Shown piece by piece: positions 47,249-55,719 of a stretch of DNA of 64,000 nt. A program made the translations under genes and the position numbers. Within the stretch, counting starts at the first letter, position 1, and each line of letters begins with the position of its first letter. A model generated the notes under the pieces. That model saw nothing but the letters and a program-made list of their open reading frames with translations. It was not told the DNA's origin and ran no database searches. The DNA comes from Planosporangium mesophilum (lineage in GTDB: Bacteria > Actinomycetota > Actinomycetes > Mycobacteriales > Micromonosporaceae). The stretch is taken from NCBI RefSeq assembly GCF_016863255.1, contig NZ_BOON01000039.1, positions 1 through 64,000 on the forward strand, read 5' to 3'.

Positions 47249-47656
47249 ATGGCGCGGTTCACGTACCACTGCGCGCTCCGCTGGTCGGACATGGACGCGT
47301 TCGGGCACGTCAACAACGCCCGCTTCCTCACCCTGTACGAGGAGGCCCGGGTCGAGCTGATGTTCAAGGGCGCCCGCGAGGCCGGCCTCACCTCGCTGGA
47401 GGCGGGGGTCGTCATCTCCCGGCACGAGGTCGACTACCTGCGGCCGGTGGACTATGGACGCCCGGTCCGCATCGACATGTGGCTCGAAGAGATCCGGCCC
47501 AGCCGCTTCGTCGTCGCGTACGAGCTGTTCGACGATGATGTGGTGGCGAGTCGGGCGCGGTCGGTGTGCGTACCGTTCGACCTCTCCGCCGGCCGCCCGC
47601 GGCGGCTCTCGGAGGCCGAACGCGCGTACCTCACGCCCTGGCTGGAGAGGCCGTGA
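47249..47656 (+). CDS. hotdog-fold acyl-CoA thioesterase (4HBT family), copy 2
   Basis: 135 residues, similar to the preceding gene: WSDMDAFGHVNNARFLTLYEEAR aligns with its active-site segment and both retain the Asp. The copies have diverged substantially, so the duplication is not recent and a heteromer or different substrates are possible. It overlaps the next gene as GTGA (47653-47656). Confidence 0.92.
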   Translation: MARFTYHCALRWSDMDAFGHVNNARFLTLYEEARVELMFKGAREAGLTSLEAGVVISRHEVDYLRPVDYGRPVRIDMWLEEIRPSRFVVAYELFDDDVVASRARSVCVPFDLSAGRPRRLSEAERAYLTPWLERP

Positions 47657-48318
47657 GCTGGCTGGACCCGGCGAGCGTCCCGGACGCCGGCGCCTACCTC
47701 GCGCGCCTGGTCCGGCTGGATGCGGCGGCCCTGGTCCGGCTGCGCCCGGCGGGGGCCGGGGCGCTGGCGCTGTGGGCCCGGCTGCCGTTCGAGGTCCTGG
47801 TGACCCGCCAGGTCGCCGCCGACCTCGCCGGCGACGTGACGGTACGCGCGGCGGACCTGCTCCGGGCGTTCGATGCCGACAGCGCCGAGCTGCCGGTCCG
47901 CTACGACTCGCAGTGGCTCTGGCCGCTGCCTCCGGGGGCGGGGCGGGTCGTCGAGCGGTTGCCCGTGGCGGAGGTGCACCGGATCGGGGCGGCGGCGGCG
48001 ACTACGCTCCGCGAGGCAGCTGCCGAGGGTGTCCGCGGTAGGGCCGTCGGTGAACGGGCGTTGCGCGAGGCGCTGCTCGATCATGTGCCGGTGGTGGTGA
48101 CCGCCGACGACGGCAGTCGGGTGGAGGTGCCGCAGCGACTCGTTCAGGCCGTCGTGCGGATGGGGTTCCTCGGACCGGACCCTGCCGTCGGCGACGTCCG
48201 GGTCCGGACCGCCGGCGGATGGGTAGGCCTTGCGGGTGAGTACGGCACCGGTTGGTACCGACCATCTCGGGGACTTCAGGTGCGTCGTACCGATGAGCGA
48301 TCTGTTACGTCATCATGA
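47653..48318 (+). CDS. uncharacterised protein coupled to the thioesterase genes
   Basis: 221 residues from GTG 47653, overlapping the thioesterase stop. The protein is Ala/Arg/Val-rich with no membrane segment, signal or enzyme motif I recognise. It opens MSWLDPASVPDAGAYLARL, and the middle contains YDSQWLWPLPPGAGRVVERL. It is the last gene of the run ettA, two thioesterases, unknown; the tight overlap suggests it is made with them. Coding is supported by GC-rich third positions throughout. Confidence 0.75.
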   Translation: MSWLDPASVPDAGAYLARLVRLDAAALVRLRPAGAGALALWARLPFEVLVTRQVAADLAGDVTVRAADLLRAFDADSAELPVRYDSQWLWPLPPGAGRVVERLPVAEVHRIGAAAATTLREAAAEGVRGRAVGERALREALLDHVPVVVTADDGSRVEVPQRLVQAVVRMGFLGPDPAVGDVRVRTAGGWVGLAGEYGTGWYRPSRGLQVRRTDERSVTSS

Positions 48319-48366
48319 CGACGCATTTCAATAAACGCTGGATACATGAGCAGCACGAAAATTCTG

Positions 48367-48383
48367 TGTAACGGATCGTTACA
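48367..48383. promoter_or_regulatory. inverted repeat in an AT-rich gap, candidate operator
   Basis: TGTAACG and CGTTACA flank GAT: a perfect 7-3-7 palindrome about 200 bases before the ybjN-like gene, in a gap (48319-48569) that is markedly less GC-rich than its surroundings. A TTGACA hexamer occurs at 48506-48511, but no matching -10 was convincing. The regulator is unknown. Confidence 0.4.
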
Positions 48384-48569
48384 ATTCACGTATCCAAAAG
48401 TATGAGGTTCCAACCCTCCGATCATCCGTACCGGCGCAGTTCGGGGCTGCCGAAACTCGTCCGAACGGGTACCGTCTTGGCTCGGGTCCACCACTGTTGC
48501 GGGTGTTGACAAAACGGTGGTGGATTCGCAGGGGAGCGAGGCGCACGGGGAGCAGGGAGCACGGAATCG

Positions 48570-49091
48570 ATGCCGTGGTGGCAGAAGCGTGCTGGTCACA
48601 CCGGCACGCGGACAGAGGATTCGGCCGAAGTCGGCACGGCGGGTAACACGGCCACGGCCGACCGGCCCGCAACGGTGTCAACGGTGACATTGGCGCGCGT
48701 TGCCGAGACGCTCGACAAGCTGGAGATTCGCTACCTCACCGACGGTAGTGGCACGTTGATAGCTCTCTGGGAGCGGCACGCGGTGCTGTTCGCTCTGGAA
48801 GGGCCGGACGACGAGATCCTGGTCATCCGGGCGCGCCCGCACATGACGGTCCCGCCGGACTGGGCGGACCGGTCGTACCGGGTGGTCAACGAGTGGAACC
48901 ACAGCCGGCGGTTCTGCAAGGCCTATGTCGGGGACCCGACCGATCGCAGCCAGTTGCCGATCTACGCCGAGATGCAGGTGCCCCTCGGCTCCGGGGCCCA
49001 CGACGCGCTGCTCGTCGAGTTGGTCGACTGCGCCGCCGCGGTGGCGCTCGGCTTCGTGGACTGGCTGCACGACGAGGGCGCGCTGCTGTAA
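48570..49091 (+). CDS. YbjN-domain protein
   Basis: 173 residues. After a polar N-terminal region (about 1-35) comes a YbjN/type III chaperone-like fold: VAETLDKLEIRYLTDGSGTLIALW, then NEWNHSRRFCKAYV, and a C-terminal helix DCAAAVALGFVDWLHDEGALL. YbjN proteins are small cytosolic proteins; in enterobacteria they affect motility and stress, while the actinobacterial role is unknown. The ribosome site is GGGAGCA. A palindrome follows nine bases after the stop. Confidence 0.88.
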   Translation: MPWWQKRAGHTGTRTEDSAEVGTAGNTATADRPATVSTVTLARVAETLDKLEIRYLTDGSGTLIALWERHAVLFALEGPDDEILVIRARPHMTVPPDWADRSYRVVNEWNHSRRFCKAYVGDPTDRSQLPIYAEMQVPLGSGAHDALLVELVDCAAAVALGFVDWLHDEGALL

Positions 49092-49099
49092 CCGTCATC

Positions 49100-49138
49100 A
49101 CGATCTTGGACGCATCACGCTGATGTGTCCAAGATCGT
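49100..49138. terminator. palindrome downstream of ybjN-like gene (GATCTTGGAC family B)
   Basis: Arms of 18 bases, ACGATCTTGGACGCATCA and TGATGTGTCCAAGATCGT, with a 3-base loop CGC and one G-T pair. It follows the stop at 49091 and precedes lepA, so it probably terminates or insulates. The core ATCTTGGAC also begins the element at 59147. Confidence 0.6.
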
Positions 49139-49270
49139 CGCGTATGGGGCGGGCCCCGGCGGCGAGCACCGGGCATCGCGGGCGGCGTGGGACGATGGAG
49201 TACGCCCGACCCCTCCGAGCGAGGAGTCGGCCGACGACAGACGCGCCCGACTACCCATGAACGGACGACA

Positions 49271-51139
49271 GTGCCACCGACCGGTGCCCTCCTGCCCGGG
49301 GCGACACCCCCGGACCTCATCCGCAACTTCTGCATCATCGCCCACATCGACCACGGCAAGTCGACGCTTGCCGACCGGATGCTGCAGCTCACCGAGGTGG
49401 TCGATGCCCGGCAGATGCGCGCCCAGTACCTGGACCGCATGGACATCGAGCGCGAGCGCGGCATCACGATCAAGAGCCAGGCCGTGCGGATGCCGTGGCA
49501 GGTGCGCGAGGGTGAGCAGGCCGGCGAGATGGTCGTCCTGAACATGATCGACACCCCGGGCCACGTCGACTTCACGTACGAGGTGTCCCGGTCCCTGGCC
49601 GCCTGTGAGGGTGCCGTCCTGCTGGTCGACGCGGCACAGGGCATCGAGGCCCAGACGCTGGCGAACCTGTACCTCGCGCTCGAGAACGACCTGCACGTCA
49701 TCCCGGTGCTGAACAAGATCGACCTGCCGGCGGCACAGCCCGAGAAGTACGCCGAGGAGCTGGCGCACCTGATCGGCTGCGACCCGAGCGACGTCCTGCG
49801 GGTCTCCGGCAAGACCGGCGAGGGCGTGGCGCACCTCCTCGACGAGATCGTCCGGCAGATCCCGGCGCCGAAGGGCGACGCGGACGCCCCGGCCCGGGCC
49901 ATGATCTTCGACTCCGTCTACGACGTCTACCGTGGCGTGATCACCTACATCAGGGTGATCGACGGCCGGATCGAGGCCCGCGAGCGGATCAAGATGATGT
50001 CCACCGGCGCCGTGCACGAGCTGCTCGAACTCGGCGTCATCTCGCCCGAGCCGATCAAGTCGGCGGCGCTGGGCGTCGGCGAGGTGGGCTACCTGATCAC
50101 CGGTGTGAAGGACGTCCGGCAGTCCCGCGTCGGCGACACCGTCACGATCAACGCCAGGCCGGCCACGGAGGCGCTGGGCGGGTACTCCGACCCCAAGCCG
50201 ATGGTCTACTCCGGGCTGTACCCGATCGACGGCTCGGACTACCCGCTGCTGCGCGACGCCCTCGACAAGCTCAAGCTCAACGACGCCGCCCTGGTCTACG
50301 AGCCGGAGACCTCCGCCGCGCTGGGCTTCGGCTTCCGCTGCGGGTTCCTGGGCCTGCTGCACCTGGAGATCATCCGGGAGCGGCTGGAGCGGGAGTTCGG
50401 CCTCGACCTCATCTCCACCGCGCCGAACGTGGTCTACCGGGTCGACATGGAGGACGGCGCCGAGCGCGTCGTCACCAACCCGAGCGAGTACCCCGCCGGC
50501 AAGATCGGCACCGTGTACGAGCCGGTGGTGCGGGCCACCGTGCTGACCCCCAACGACTACGTCGGCGCCGTCATGGAGCTGTGCCAGGGCCGGCGCGGGC
50601 AGCTCCAGGGCATGGACTACCTGTCGGCCGACCGCGTCGAGCTGCGCTACACCCTGCCGCTGGCCGAGATCATCTTCGACTTCTTCGACCAGCTCAAGAG
50701 CCGCACCAAGGGGTACGCCTCGCTGGACTACGAGCCCAGCGGCGAGCAGGAGTCCGATCTGGTGAAGGTGGACATCCTCCTGCACGGCGAACCGGTCGAC
50801 GCGTTCAGCGCGATCGTGCACAAGGACAAGGCGTACAACTACGGCGTCACCATCGCCTCGAAGCTGCAGAAGCTGATCCCTCGGCAGCAGTTCGAGGTGC
50901 CGATCCAGGCCGCGATCGGCAGCCGGGTCATCGCCCGCGAGACGATCCGGGCGATCCGCAAGGACGTGCTCTCCAAGTGCTACGGCGGTGACATCACCCG
51001 TAAGCGCAAGCTGCTGGAAAAGCAGAAGGAAGGCAAGAAGCGGATGAAGATGGTCGGCCGGGTCGAAGTGCCCCAGGAGGCCTTCATCGCGGCGCTGTCG
51101 ACCTCTGACGCACCCGCTGACAAGGGCGCCAAGAAATAG
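49271..51139 (+). CDS. lepA: translation elongation factor 4 (LepA)
   Basis: 622 residues from GTG 49271; the open frame extends to 49187, and the start is uncertain because no strong ribosome site is seen. The GTPase has G1 [11 protein letters not shown]2 RERGITI, G3 DTPGHVDF and G4 NKID. The C-terminal LepA-specific domain is present ([21 protein letters not shown] then [17 protein letters not shown]). LepA back-translocates stalled ribosomes or aids initiation. The stop codon overlaps the apparent start of the NUDIX gene. Confidence 0.97.
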   Translation: MPPTGALLPGATPPDLIRNFCIIAHIDHGKSTLADRMLQLTEVVDARQMRAQYLDRMDIERERGITIKSQAVRMPWQVREGEQAGEMVVLNMIDTPGHVDFTYEVSRSLAACEGAVLLVDAAQGIEAQTLANLYLALENDLHVIPVLNKIDLPAAQPEKYAEELAHLIGCDPSDVLRVSGKTGEGVAHLLDEIVRQIPAPKGDADAPARAMIFDSVYDVYRGVITYIRVIDGRIEARERIKMMSTGAVHELLELGVISPEPIKSAALGVGEVGYLITGVKDVRQSRVGDTVTINARPATEALGGYSDPKPMVYSGLYPIDGSDYPLLRDALDKLKLNDAALVYEPETSAALGFGFRCGFLGLLHLEIIRERLEREFGLDLISTAPNVVYRVDMEDGAERVVTNPSEYPAGKIGTVYEPVVRATVLTPNDYVGAVMELCQGRRGQLQGMDYLSADRVELRYTLPLAEIIFDFFDQLKSRTKGYASLDYEPSGEQESDLVKVDILLHGEPVDAFSAIVHKDKAYNYGVTIASKLQKLIPRQQFEVPIQAAIGSRVIARETIRAIRKDVLSKCYGGDITRKRKLLEKQKEGKKRMKMVGRVEVPQEAFIAALSTSDAPADKGAKK

Positions 51140-51636
51140 CCGTCCGGTTCTGTCCCCGCTGTGGCGGCCCGCTGGCCGGGCCGCCACCGACGGCGTGCGG
51201 CTCCTGCGGGTACGAGCTGTACCTCAACCCGCGCCCGACGGGCGGGGTCGTCGTGGTCGACGCGGACCGCTTCCTGGCCCTGCGTCGGGCGCGGGAGCCG
51301 AAGGCCGGGCAGTGGGAGCTGCCGAGCGGCTTCTGCGACGGCTGGGAGCACCCGGTCGACGCGGCGGTACGGGAGGCGCGCGAGGAGCTCGGCGTCACGG
51401 TCGAGCTGGGCGCCTTCCTGGGCATGTACCTGGACCGGTACGACCACCAGGGCGAGGCGCTGCCCGTACTGGACTGCTTCTGGCTCGCCCGGGTGGTCGA
51501 CGGACCGATCGTGATCAATCCGGTCGAAGCGCTGGAATTCGCCTGGTTACCGCTGCGGGATCCACCGGCGTTGGCCTTCTCGTCGATGGACCGTGCGATC
51601 CGGGCCGCCGTCTGTTCACGTTTTCCGGGAGTTTGA
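51136..51636 (+). CDS. NUDIX hydrolase with N-terminal zinc ribbon; apparent AUA start
   Basis: The coding frame begins right after lepA: residues read FCPRCGG...[14 protein letters not shown], a zinc ribbon common at the N terminus of NUDIX proteins. The NUDIX box follows ([23 protein letters not shown], written in parts: G-x5-E-x7-REAREEL). No ATG, GTG or TTG precedes the ribbon in frame; the only table-11 start is ATA at 51136, overlapping the lepA stop as ATAG. GTG 51253 would delete the ribbon. The NUDIX core is certain; the start is not. It likely hydrolyses a nucleoside-diphosphate derivative. Confidence 0.8.
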   Translation: MAVRFCPRCGGPLAGPPPTACGSCGYELYLNPRPTGGVVVVDADRFLALRRAREPKAGQWELPSGFCDGWEHPVDAAVREAREELGVTVELGAFLGMYLDRYDHQGEALPVLDCFWLARVVDGPIVINPVEALEFAWLPLRDPPALAFSSMDRAIRAAVCSRFPGV

Positions 51637-51696
51637 TCCTCCTCGAGGCGGGGCATTACTTGCGCGACAGCGCAATAACACCCCCCGGAGGTAAAA

Positions 51697-51972
51697 GTGG
51701 CTATCACCGGCATTATCACCGCCCTCATCGTCGGCCTTGTCATCGGCGCGCTGGGCCGTCTCGTCGTACCGGGCCGTCAGAACATCCCGATCTGGCTGAC
51801 CATGGTCATCGGTGTCATCGCCGCGTTCATCGGCACGGCGATCGCCAACGCCATCGGCGTCGGCAACACCAAGGGCATCGACTGGATCGAGCTGCTGATC
51901 CAGGTCGTCCTCGCCGCCGTCGGTGTTGCCCTGGTCGTCGGCATCGCCGGTCGCCGCCGCACCACCGTCTGA
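51697..51972 (+). CDS. GlsB/YeaQ/YmgE-family small membrane protein
   Basis: 91 residues from GTG 51697 with CGGAGGTAAAA upstream. Three hydrophobic helices with Gly-rich packing (GLVIGALGRLVVPGR, VIGVIAAFIGTAIA, VVLAAVGVALVVGIAG) match the transglycosylase-associated/GlsB family, often stress-induced. The role is unknown. A strong terminator follows 18 bases after the stop. Confidence 0.93.
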   Translation: MAITGIITALIVGLVIGALGRLVVPGRQNIPIWLTMVIGVIAAFIGTAIANAIGVGNTKGIDWIELLIQVVLAAVGVALVVGIAGRRRTTV

Positions 51973-51990
51973 CCGCCGCCATCTGCTAGC

Positions 51991-52025
51991 AAAAGACCCC
52001 GCCGGGACTCCCGGCGGGGTCTTTT
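51991..52025. terminator. bidirectional rho-independent terminator
   Basis: A perfect 16-base stem (AAAAGACCCCGCCGGG and its complement) with a 3-base ACT loop, flanked by A- and T-tracts, lies between convergent genes ending at 51972 and 52038. It is the clearest intrinsic terminator in the window. Confidence 0.92.
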
Positions 52026-52037
52026 CGCAGGTGACCG

Positions 52038-52919
52038 TCACGGGGAGCCGTAGACCTCGGCAAGGACCCGGGCGCCGTCGGACGGGTCGGCGGTGATCTT
52101 CGACCAGGAACCGCCCTTCGCCGTCCATTCCCGATCCGTGAAGCGGACCCGCTTGACCCCCAGATCCCTGGCGTACGCGACGAGCCAGTGCGCGTACTGC
52201 CAGCCCGCGCGCGACTCCGTGACGGGCAGCGCGAGGCCGGGCAGGTCGCCGGCGGTGACCGGGTTGGTCCGGTTACCCCAGTCCAGCCGCAGCTCGGCCG
52301 CGAGGGCGTCGGTGGCGGTCGGTCCACGCTTCACCGGCTCGCCGGTGACGGTACAGGCGACCGCGCCGGCCGCGTCCCCGGTCAGCGCCTTGGCCAGCCC
52401 TTCGGCCCGGTCGGCCCACTTCTCGTACGCCTCCGGGTGGGCGCTGCGCTGCACCGCCTGGGCCGCGTCCGTGACCCGCATGGTCTCCCAGCCGTCCACC
52501 TTGAGCAGCTCGTCGTAGAACGTGCGCGAGGCGTACCTCGGGTCGCTGATCTGCGCCGGGGTACCCCAGCCCTGACTCGGGCGCTGCTGGAACAGCCCGA
52601 TCGAGTCGCGGTCGCCGCCGCTGAGGTTGCGCAGCTTGGACTCCTGCCAGACGGTGGCGAGCGCGACGGTGATCGCTCGCTGCGGTACCTGCCGGCTGAG
52701 CCCGACGGCGGCGACGGTCGCGGCGTTCGCCATCTGGTCGGCGTCGAGCAGGATCTCGCCGCTGCCACCGCTGTCGACCACACAGGCCCGGGAGTTCGGT
52801 AACCGCAGGGTCAGGTGTTTGCCGACCCGGTCGAGGAACAGGAGAACTCCAGCCGTGACGGCAACGGCGAGCACCATTACGGCCGCAAGCGCGCTCCGAA
52901 TACGCACAGTCACCCCCAC
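52038..52919 (-). CDS. membrane-anchored lysozyme-like-fold protein
   Basis: 293 residues. The GTG codons at 52919, 52913 and 52907 are all possible starts. A membrane helix or signal (about 9-30) is followed by a lysozyme-like segment: ALATVWQESKLRNLSGG, then DSIGLFQQRPSQGWG and DPRYASRTFYDELLKV, similar to actinobacterial transglycosylase-like domains. The Glu in QESKL is the likely catalytic acid. The C-terminal part (about 215-290) is an extra domain of unknown type. It probably acts on peptidoglycan at the cell surface. Confidence 0.75.
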   Translation of the reverse strand: MGVTVRIRSALAAVMVLAVAVTAGVLLFLDRVGKHLTLRLPNSRACVVDSGGSGEILLDADQMANAATVAAVGLSRQVPQRAITVALATVWQESKLRNLSGGDRDSIGLFQQRPSQGWGTPAQISDPRYASRTFYDELLKVDGWETMRVTDAAQAVQRSAHPEAYEKWADRAEGLAKALTGDAAGAVACTVTGEPVKRGPTATDALAAELRLDWGNRTNPVTAGDLPGLALPVTESRAGWQYAHWLVAYARDLGVKRVRFTDREWTAKGGSWSKITADPSDGARVLAEVYGSP

Positions 52920-52973
52920 CGATGTGATGCGCCCAGCCTACGGGGCGCGGGATGTACCCGCTGATGGTGCGAG

Positions 52974-53756
52974 CTAACCGACCGGGACCCATCCGGGGTC
53001 GCGCTTCTCGCGGAAGGCCTGTACGCCCTCCAGGCCCTCGGGGGAGCCGAAGTAGCGGACCGAGAGCGCGGTCAGCTCCTCGACGTCGGCGCGGAGGTCA
53101 CCGCCCCGGCGCAGCAGCCCCTTGGCCCCGGCGAGCGCGCCGGGCGCCCCGCGGACGAGCGCGTCGGTGTAGCCGGCCACCGTGGCGTCCAGGTCGGCAG
53201 CGGGTACCGCCGTGGTGACCAGGCCGATCTCGGCGGCCCGTACGCCGTCGAAGGTGTTGCCCGTCAGGTACAGCTCGGCCGCGGCCCGGGGCGCGAGCCG
53301 CGGCAGCACCGTGGCAGAGATGACCGCGGGGATCACTCCGATGCGTACCTCCGAGAACGCGAACGTGGCGTCGGCCGCGCAGACCGCGATGTCCGTGGCC
53401 GCGATCAGCCCGAGGCCGCCCGCGCGGGCCGGCCCGGCCACCCGGGCCACCACCGGCTTGGCGCTCTCCCAGATCGCCGCGAGGACCTCGCCCAGCCGGC
53501 CGGCGGGGGGCGTGGCTCGATCACCGCCGCTGGCCGCCAGGGCGGCCGCGGTCTCCTTCAGGTCGGCCCCGGAGCAGAAGACCGGGCCGGTGTGGCTCAG
53601 CACGACGGCCCGTACGTCGGGGTCGTCCTCGGCGGCCCGCAGCGCGGACAGCAGCTGCTCGATGAGCGCGGACGAGAGCGCGTTGCGGTTGGAGGGGCTG
53701 TCGAGCGTGAGGGTGGCGACCCCCCGGGCGATGTCGGACCGGACCAACTGAGGCAT
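52974..53756 (-). CDS. enoyl-CoA hydratase/isomerase family protein (crotonase)
   Basis: 260 residues with the crotonase fold: ATLTLDSPSNRNALSSAL, the first oxyanion loop in GPVFCSGADLKE, the second in GPARAGGLGLIAATD, and FAFSEVRIGVIPAVIS. Glu in FSEVRIG aligns with one usual catalytic position. It is probably a fatty acid or branched-chain acyl-CoA hydratase; the substrate is unknown. It is divergent from hemW with only 18 bases between start codons. Confidence 0.92.
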   Translation of the reverse strand: MPQLVRSDIARGVATLTLDSPSNRNALSSALIEQLLSALRAAEDDPDVRAVVLSHTGPVFCSGADLKETAAALAASGGDRATPPAGRLGEVLAAIWESAKPVVARVAGPARAGGLGLIAATDIAVCAADATFAFSEVRIGVIPAVISATVLPRLAPRAAAELYLTGNTFDGVRAAEIGLVTTAVPAADLDATVAGYTDALVRGAPGALAGAKGLLRRGGDLRADVEELTALSVRYFGSPEGLEGVQAFREKRDPGWVPVG

Positions 53757-53762
53757 GCGGGC

Positions 53763-53768
53763 ACACTA
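53763..53768 (-). promoter_or_regulatory. candidate -10 box of a leaderless crotonase transcript
   Basis: On the minus strand TAGTGT is followed by six bases (GCCCGC) and then the ATG at 53756. That spacing would place the transcription start at the start codon. There is no ribosome site between. The box lies inside the 18-base interval shared with hemW. Confidence 0.45.
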
Positions 53769-53774
53769 GTTGGC

Positions 53775-54983
53775 ATGCCAGGGGTACTTCCACACGGCGA
53801 GCCGGTGCCGGTTGACGGCACTTTGCCCGATTTTGCACTGAAGGCCGAGAAGCGTGCTGGCTTCGGCGTGTACGTCCACGTCCCGTTCTGCGCCAGCCGG
53901 TGCGGCTACTGCGACTTCAACACGTACGCCCCCGGCGAAGGGGTGGTCCGCGACGGGTACGTCGACGCGGTCCTCGCCGAGTTGGCGCTCGCCGACCGGG
54001 TCCTCGGTGAGCGCCGCACGGTCGACACGGTCTTCGTCGGCGGCGGTACCCCGACCCTGTTGGACACCGGAGAACTCGCCCGGGTGCTGGAGTCGATCGA
54101 CAAGACCTGGGGGCTGGCCGCCGACGCGGAGATCACGACCGAGGCGAACCCCGAGTCGGTCGACCCGGCGTCGCTGCGGGCGCTCCGCGCGGCCGGCTAC
54201 AACCGGATCTCGCTCGGGATGCAGTCGGCGGCTCCGCACGTACTGCGGATCCTGGACCGCAGGCACACGCCGGGCCGGGCGGCGGCCGCCGCGATCGAGG
54301 CGCGCGAGGCCGGCTTCGACCACGTCAACCTGGACCTGATCTACAGCACGCCGGGGGAGACGGCCGAGGACTTCGACGCGTCGCTCCGGGCCGTGGTGGA
54401 CGCCGGGGTGGACCACGTCAGCGCGTACGCCCTGATCGTGGAGGACGGCACCCGGCTGGCCGCCCGGATGCGCCGGGGCGAGGTGCCGTACCCGGACGAG
54501 GACGTGGCCGCCGACCGGTACCTGGCGGCCGAGGCGGCGCTGTCCGCGGCCGGCTTCGGCTGGTACGAGGTGTCGAACTGGGCCCGGAGCGAGGCCGCCC
54601 GGTGCCGGCACAACCTCCTGTACTGGACCGGCGGCGACTGGTGGGGGCTCGGCCCCGGCGCGCACAGCCACGTGGGCGGAGTGCGCTGGTGGAACGTGAA
54701 GCACCCGGCCGCGTACGCCGATCGCCTCGCCAGGGGCGGGTCCCCGGCCCAGGCCCGGGAACTGCTGACCCCCGATGAGCGCCACACCGAGGACGTGATG
54801 CTGCGGGTGCGCCTGTCGTCCGGGCTCCCCCTGGACGCGCTGGACGACTCCGGCCGGGCGGCGGCGCGGCGGGCGGCCGACGACGGGCTGCTGGAGGCTC
54901 CCGCGTTCGAGGCCGGCCGGGCGGTGCTCACCCTGCGCGGACGGCTCCTCGCCGACGCCGTCGTGCGGGATCTCCTTCCGTGA
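53775..54983 (+). CDS. hemW: radical SAM haem chaperone HemW (coproporphyrinogen oxidase-like)
   Basis: 402 residues from ATG 53775. The radical SAM cluster motif is FCASRCGYCDF (C-x3-C-x2-C), with VYVHVPFC ahead and VFVGGGTPTLL after. HemW-type rather than HemN: the N-terminal extra Cys arrangement of HemN is absent, and the C-terminal domain is short. HemW binds haem and passes it to haem enzymes. The start is 18 bases from that of the divergent crotonase gene, so a leaderless start is possible here too. Confidence 0.94.
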   Translation: MPGVLPHGEPVPVDGTLPDFALKAEKRAGFGVYVHVPFCASRCGYCDFNTYAPGEGVVRDGYVDAVLAELALADRVLGERRTVDTVFVGGGTPTLLDTGELARVLESIDKTWGLAADAEITTEANPESVDPASLRALRAAGYNRISLGMQSAAPHVLRILDRRHTPGRAAAAAIEAREAGFDHVNLDLIYSTPGETAEDFDASLRAVVDAGVDHVSAYALIVEDGTRLAARMRRGEVPYPDEDVAADRYLAAEAALSAAGFGWYEVSNWARSEAARCRHNLLYWTGGDWWGLGPGAHSHVGGVRWWNVKHPAAYADRLARGGSPAQARELLTPDERHTEDVMLRVRLSSGLPLDALDDSGRAAARRAADDGLLEAPAFEAGRAVLTLRGRLLADAVVRDLLP

Positions 54984-55004
54984 TCCTTTACGACCGCGGG
55001 GGAG

Positions 55005-55499
55005 TCAGCGCCTGATGATCGTGGTGGACAGCGGGTAGGTGTAGAACTCGCCCTCGGCGGCCTTGATCCCGGCGATGACCCCGAAGATGGTGCCGACAGC
55101 GGTCGCGACGAGGGGCACGCCGTAGAAGATCGCGCCGAGCACGAAGATCGAACCGCAGGCGCCGAGGAACCAGCCGGCGACGCTGATCATCGACCAGAGC
55201 AGGAAGAAGTTCAGCGCGGTCAGCGAGTGCGCCCGTACCGTGGGGGACTCGCGCCCCTTGGCCAGGTAGGCGATCAACGGCGGTACCCAGCCGAGGGTGG
55301 CGCCGCTGACGAAGGTGAGGAGCGCGCCGCCGAAGTGTGCGACGAGAGCCCAGATCCGGTCCTCGTCGCCGGACGACCCGTGGTGGCGGCCCCCGGGTCC
55401 GGGACCACCGGGCGGCGGGCGTTCCCAGGGCGGCGGACGGTCCGGGGGCTCCCGGTCCCGGGGCGGTGGCCGGTCCCCGGGCGGGGGTGGCTCTGTCAT
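55005..55499 (-). CDS. DUF4870-type membrane protein with proline-rich N terminus
   Basis: 164 residues from ATG 55499 (GTG 55508 possible). The first 45 residues are Pro/Gly/Arg-rich (PPPWERPPPGG). The rest has RIWALVAHFGGALL, LGWVPPLIAYLAKGRESPTVRAHSLTALNF and two further helices, typical of DUF4870/Tic20-like membrane proteins. The function is unknown. It is convergent with hemW. Confidence 0.88.
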   Translation of the reverse strand: MTEPPPPGDRPPPRDREPPDRPPPWERPPPGGPGPGGRHHGSSGDEDRIWALVAHFGGALLTFVSGATLGWVPPLIAYLAKGRESPTVRAHSLTALNFFLLWSMISVAGWFLGACGSIFVLGAIFYGVPLVATAVGTIFGVIAGIKAAEGEFYTYPLSTTIIRR

Positions 55500-55649
55500 G
55501 TTCCCCACGCTAGGACCGGCGTTGCGGCCCTGCCACCGGCGGTGGGGACGGGTGGCGTGACGCTGACCGGCCGGCTAATGGTAAAACGCTCTATTGGCCC
55601 TTTATTGGTATAAAAGAGCCATCGCAATCGAGTCATCGGCGGCGCTAGA

Positions 55650-55676
55650 CTGGCACTCACTTATGCGGAGTGCCAG
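55650..55676 (+). promoter_or_regulatory. CIRCE operator (HrcA binding site)
   Basis: Perfect inverted repeat CTGGCACTC, nine bases, GAGTGCCAG, matching the CIRCE layout (TTAGCACTC-N9-GAGTGCTAA) with GC-shifted outer bases. It lies 44 bases before the hrcA start. HrcA represses through this element, so the hrcA-dnaJ-rsmE transcript should be self-controlled and heat-inducible. Confidence 0.95.
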
Positions 55677-55719
55677 CCGGCCCGTCGGGGCGGCGACGAG
55701 TCCGACGGGAGGTGCGGCC

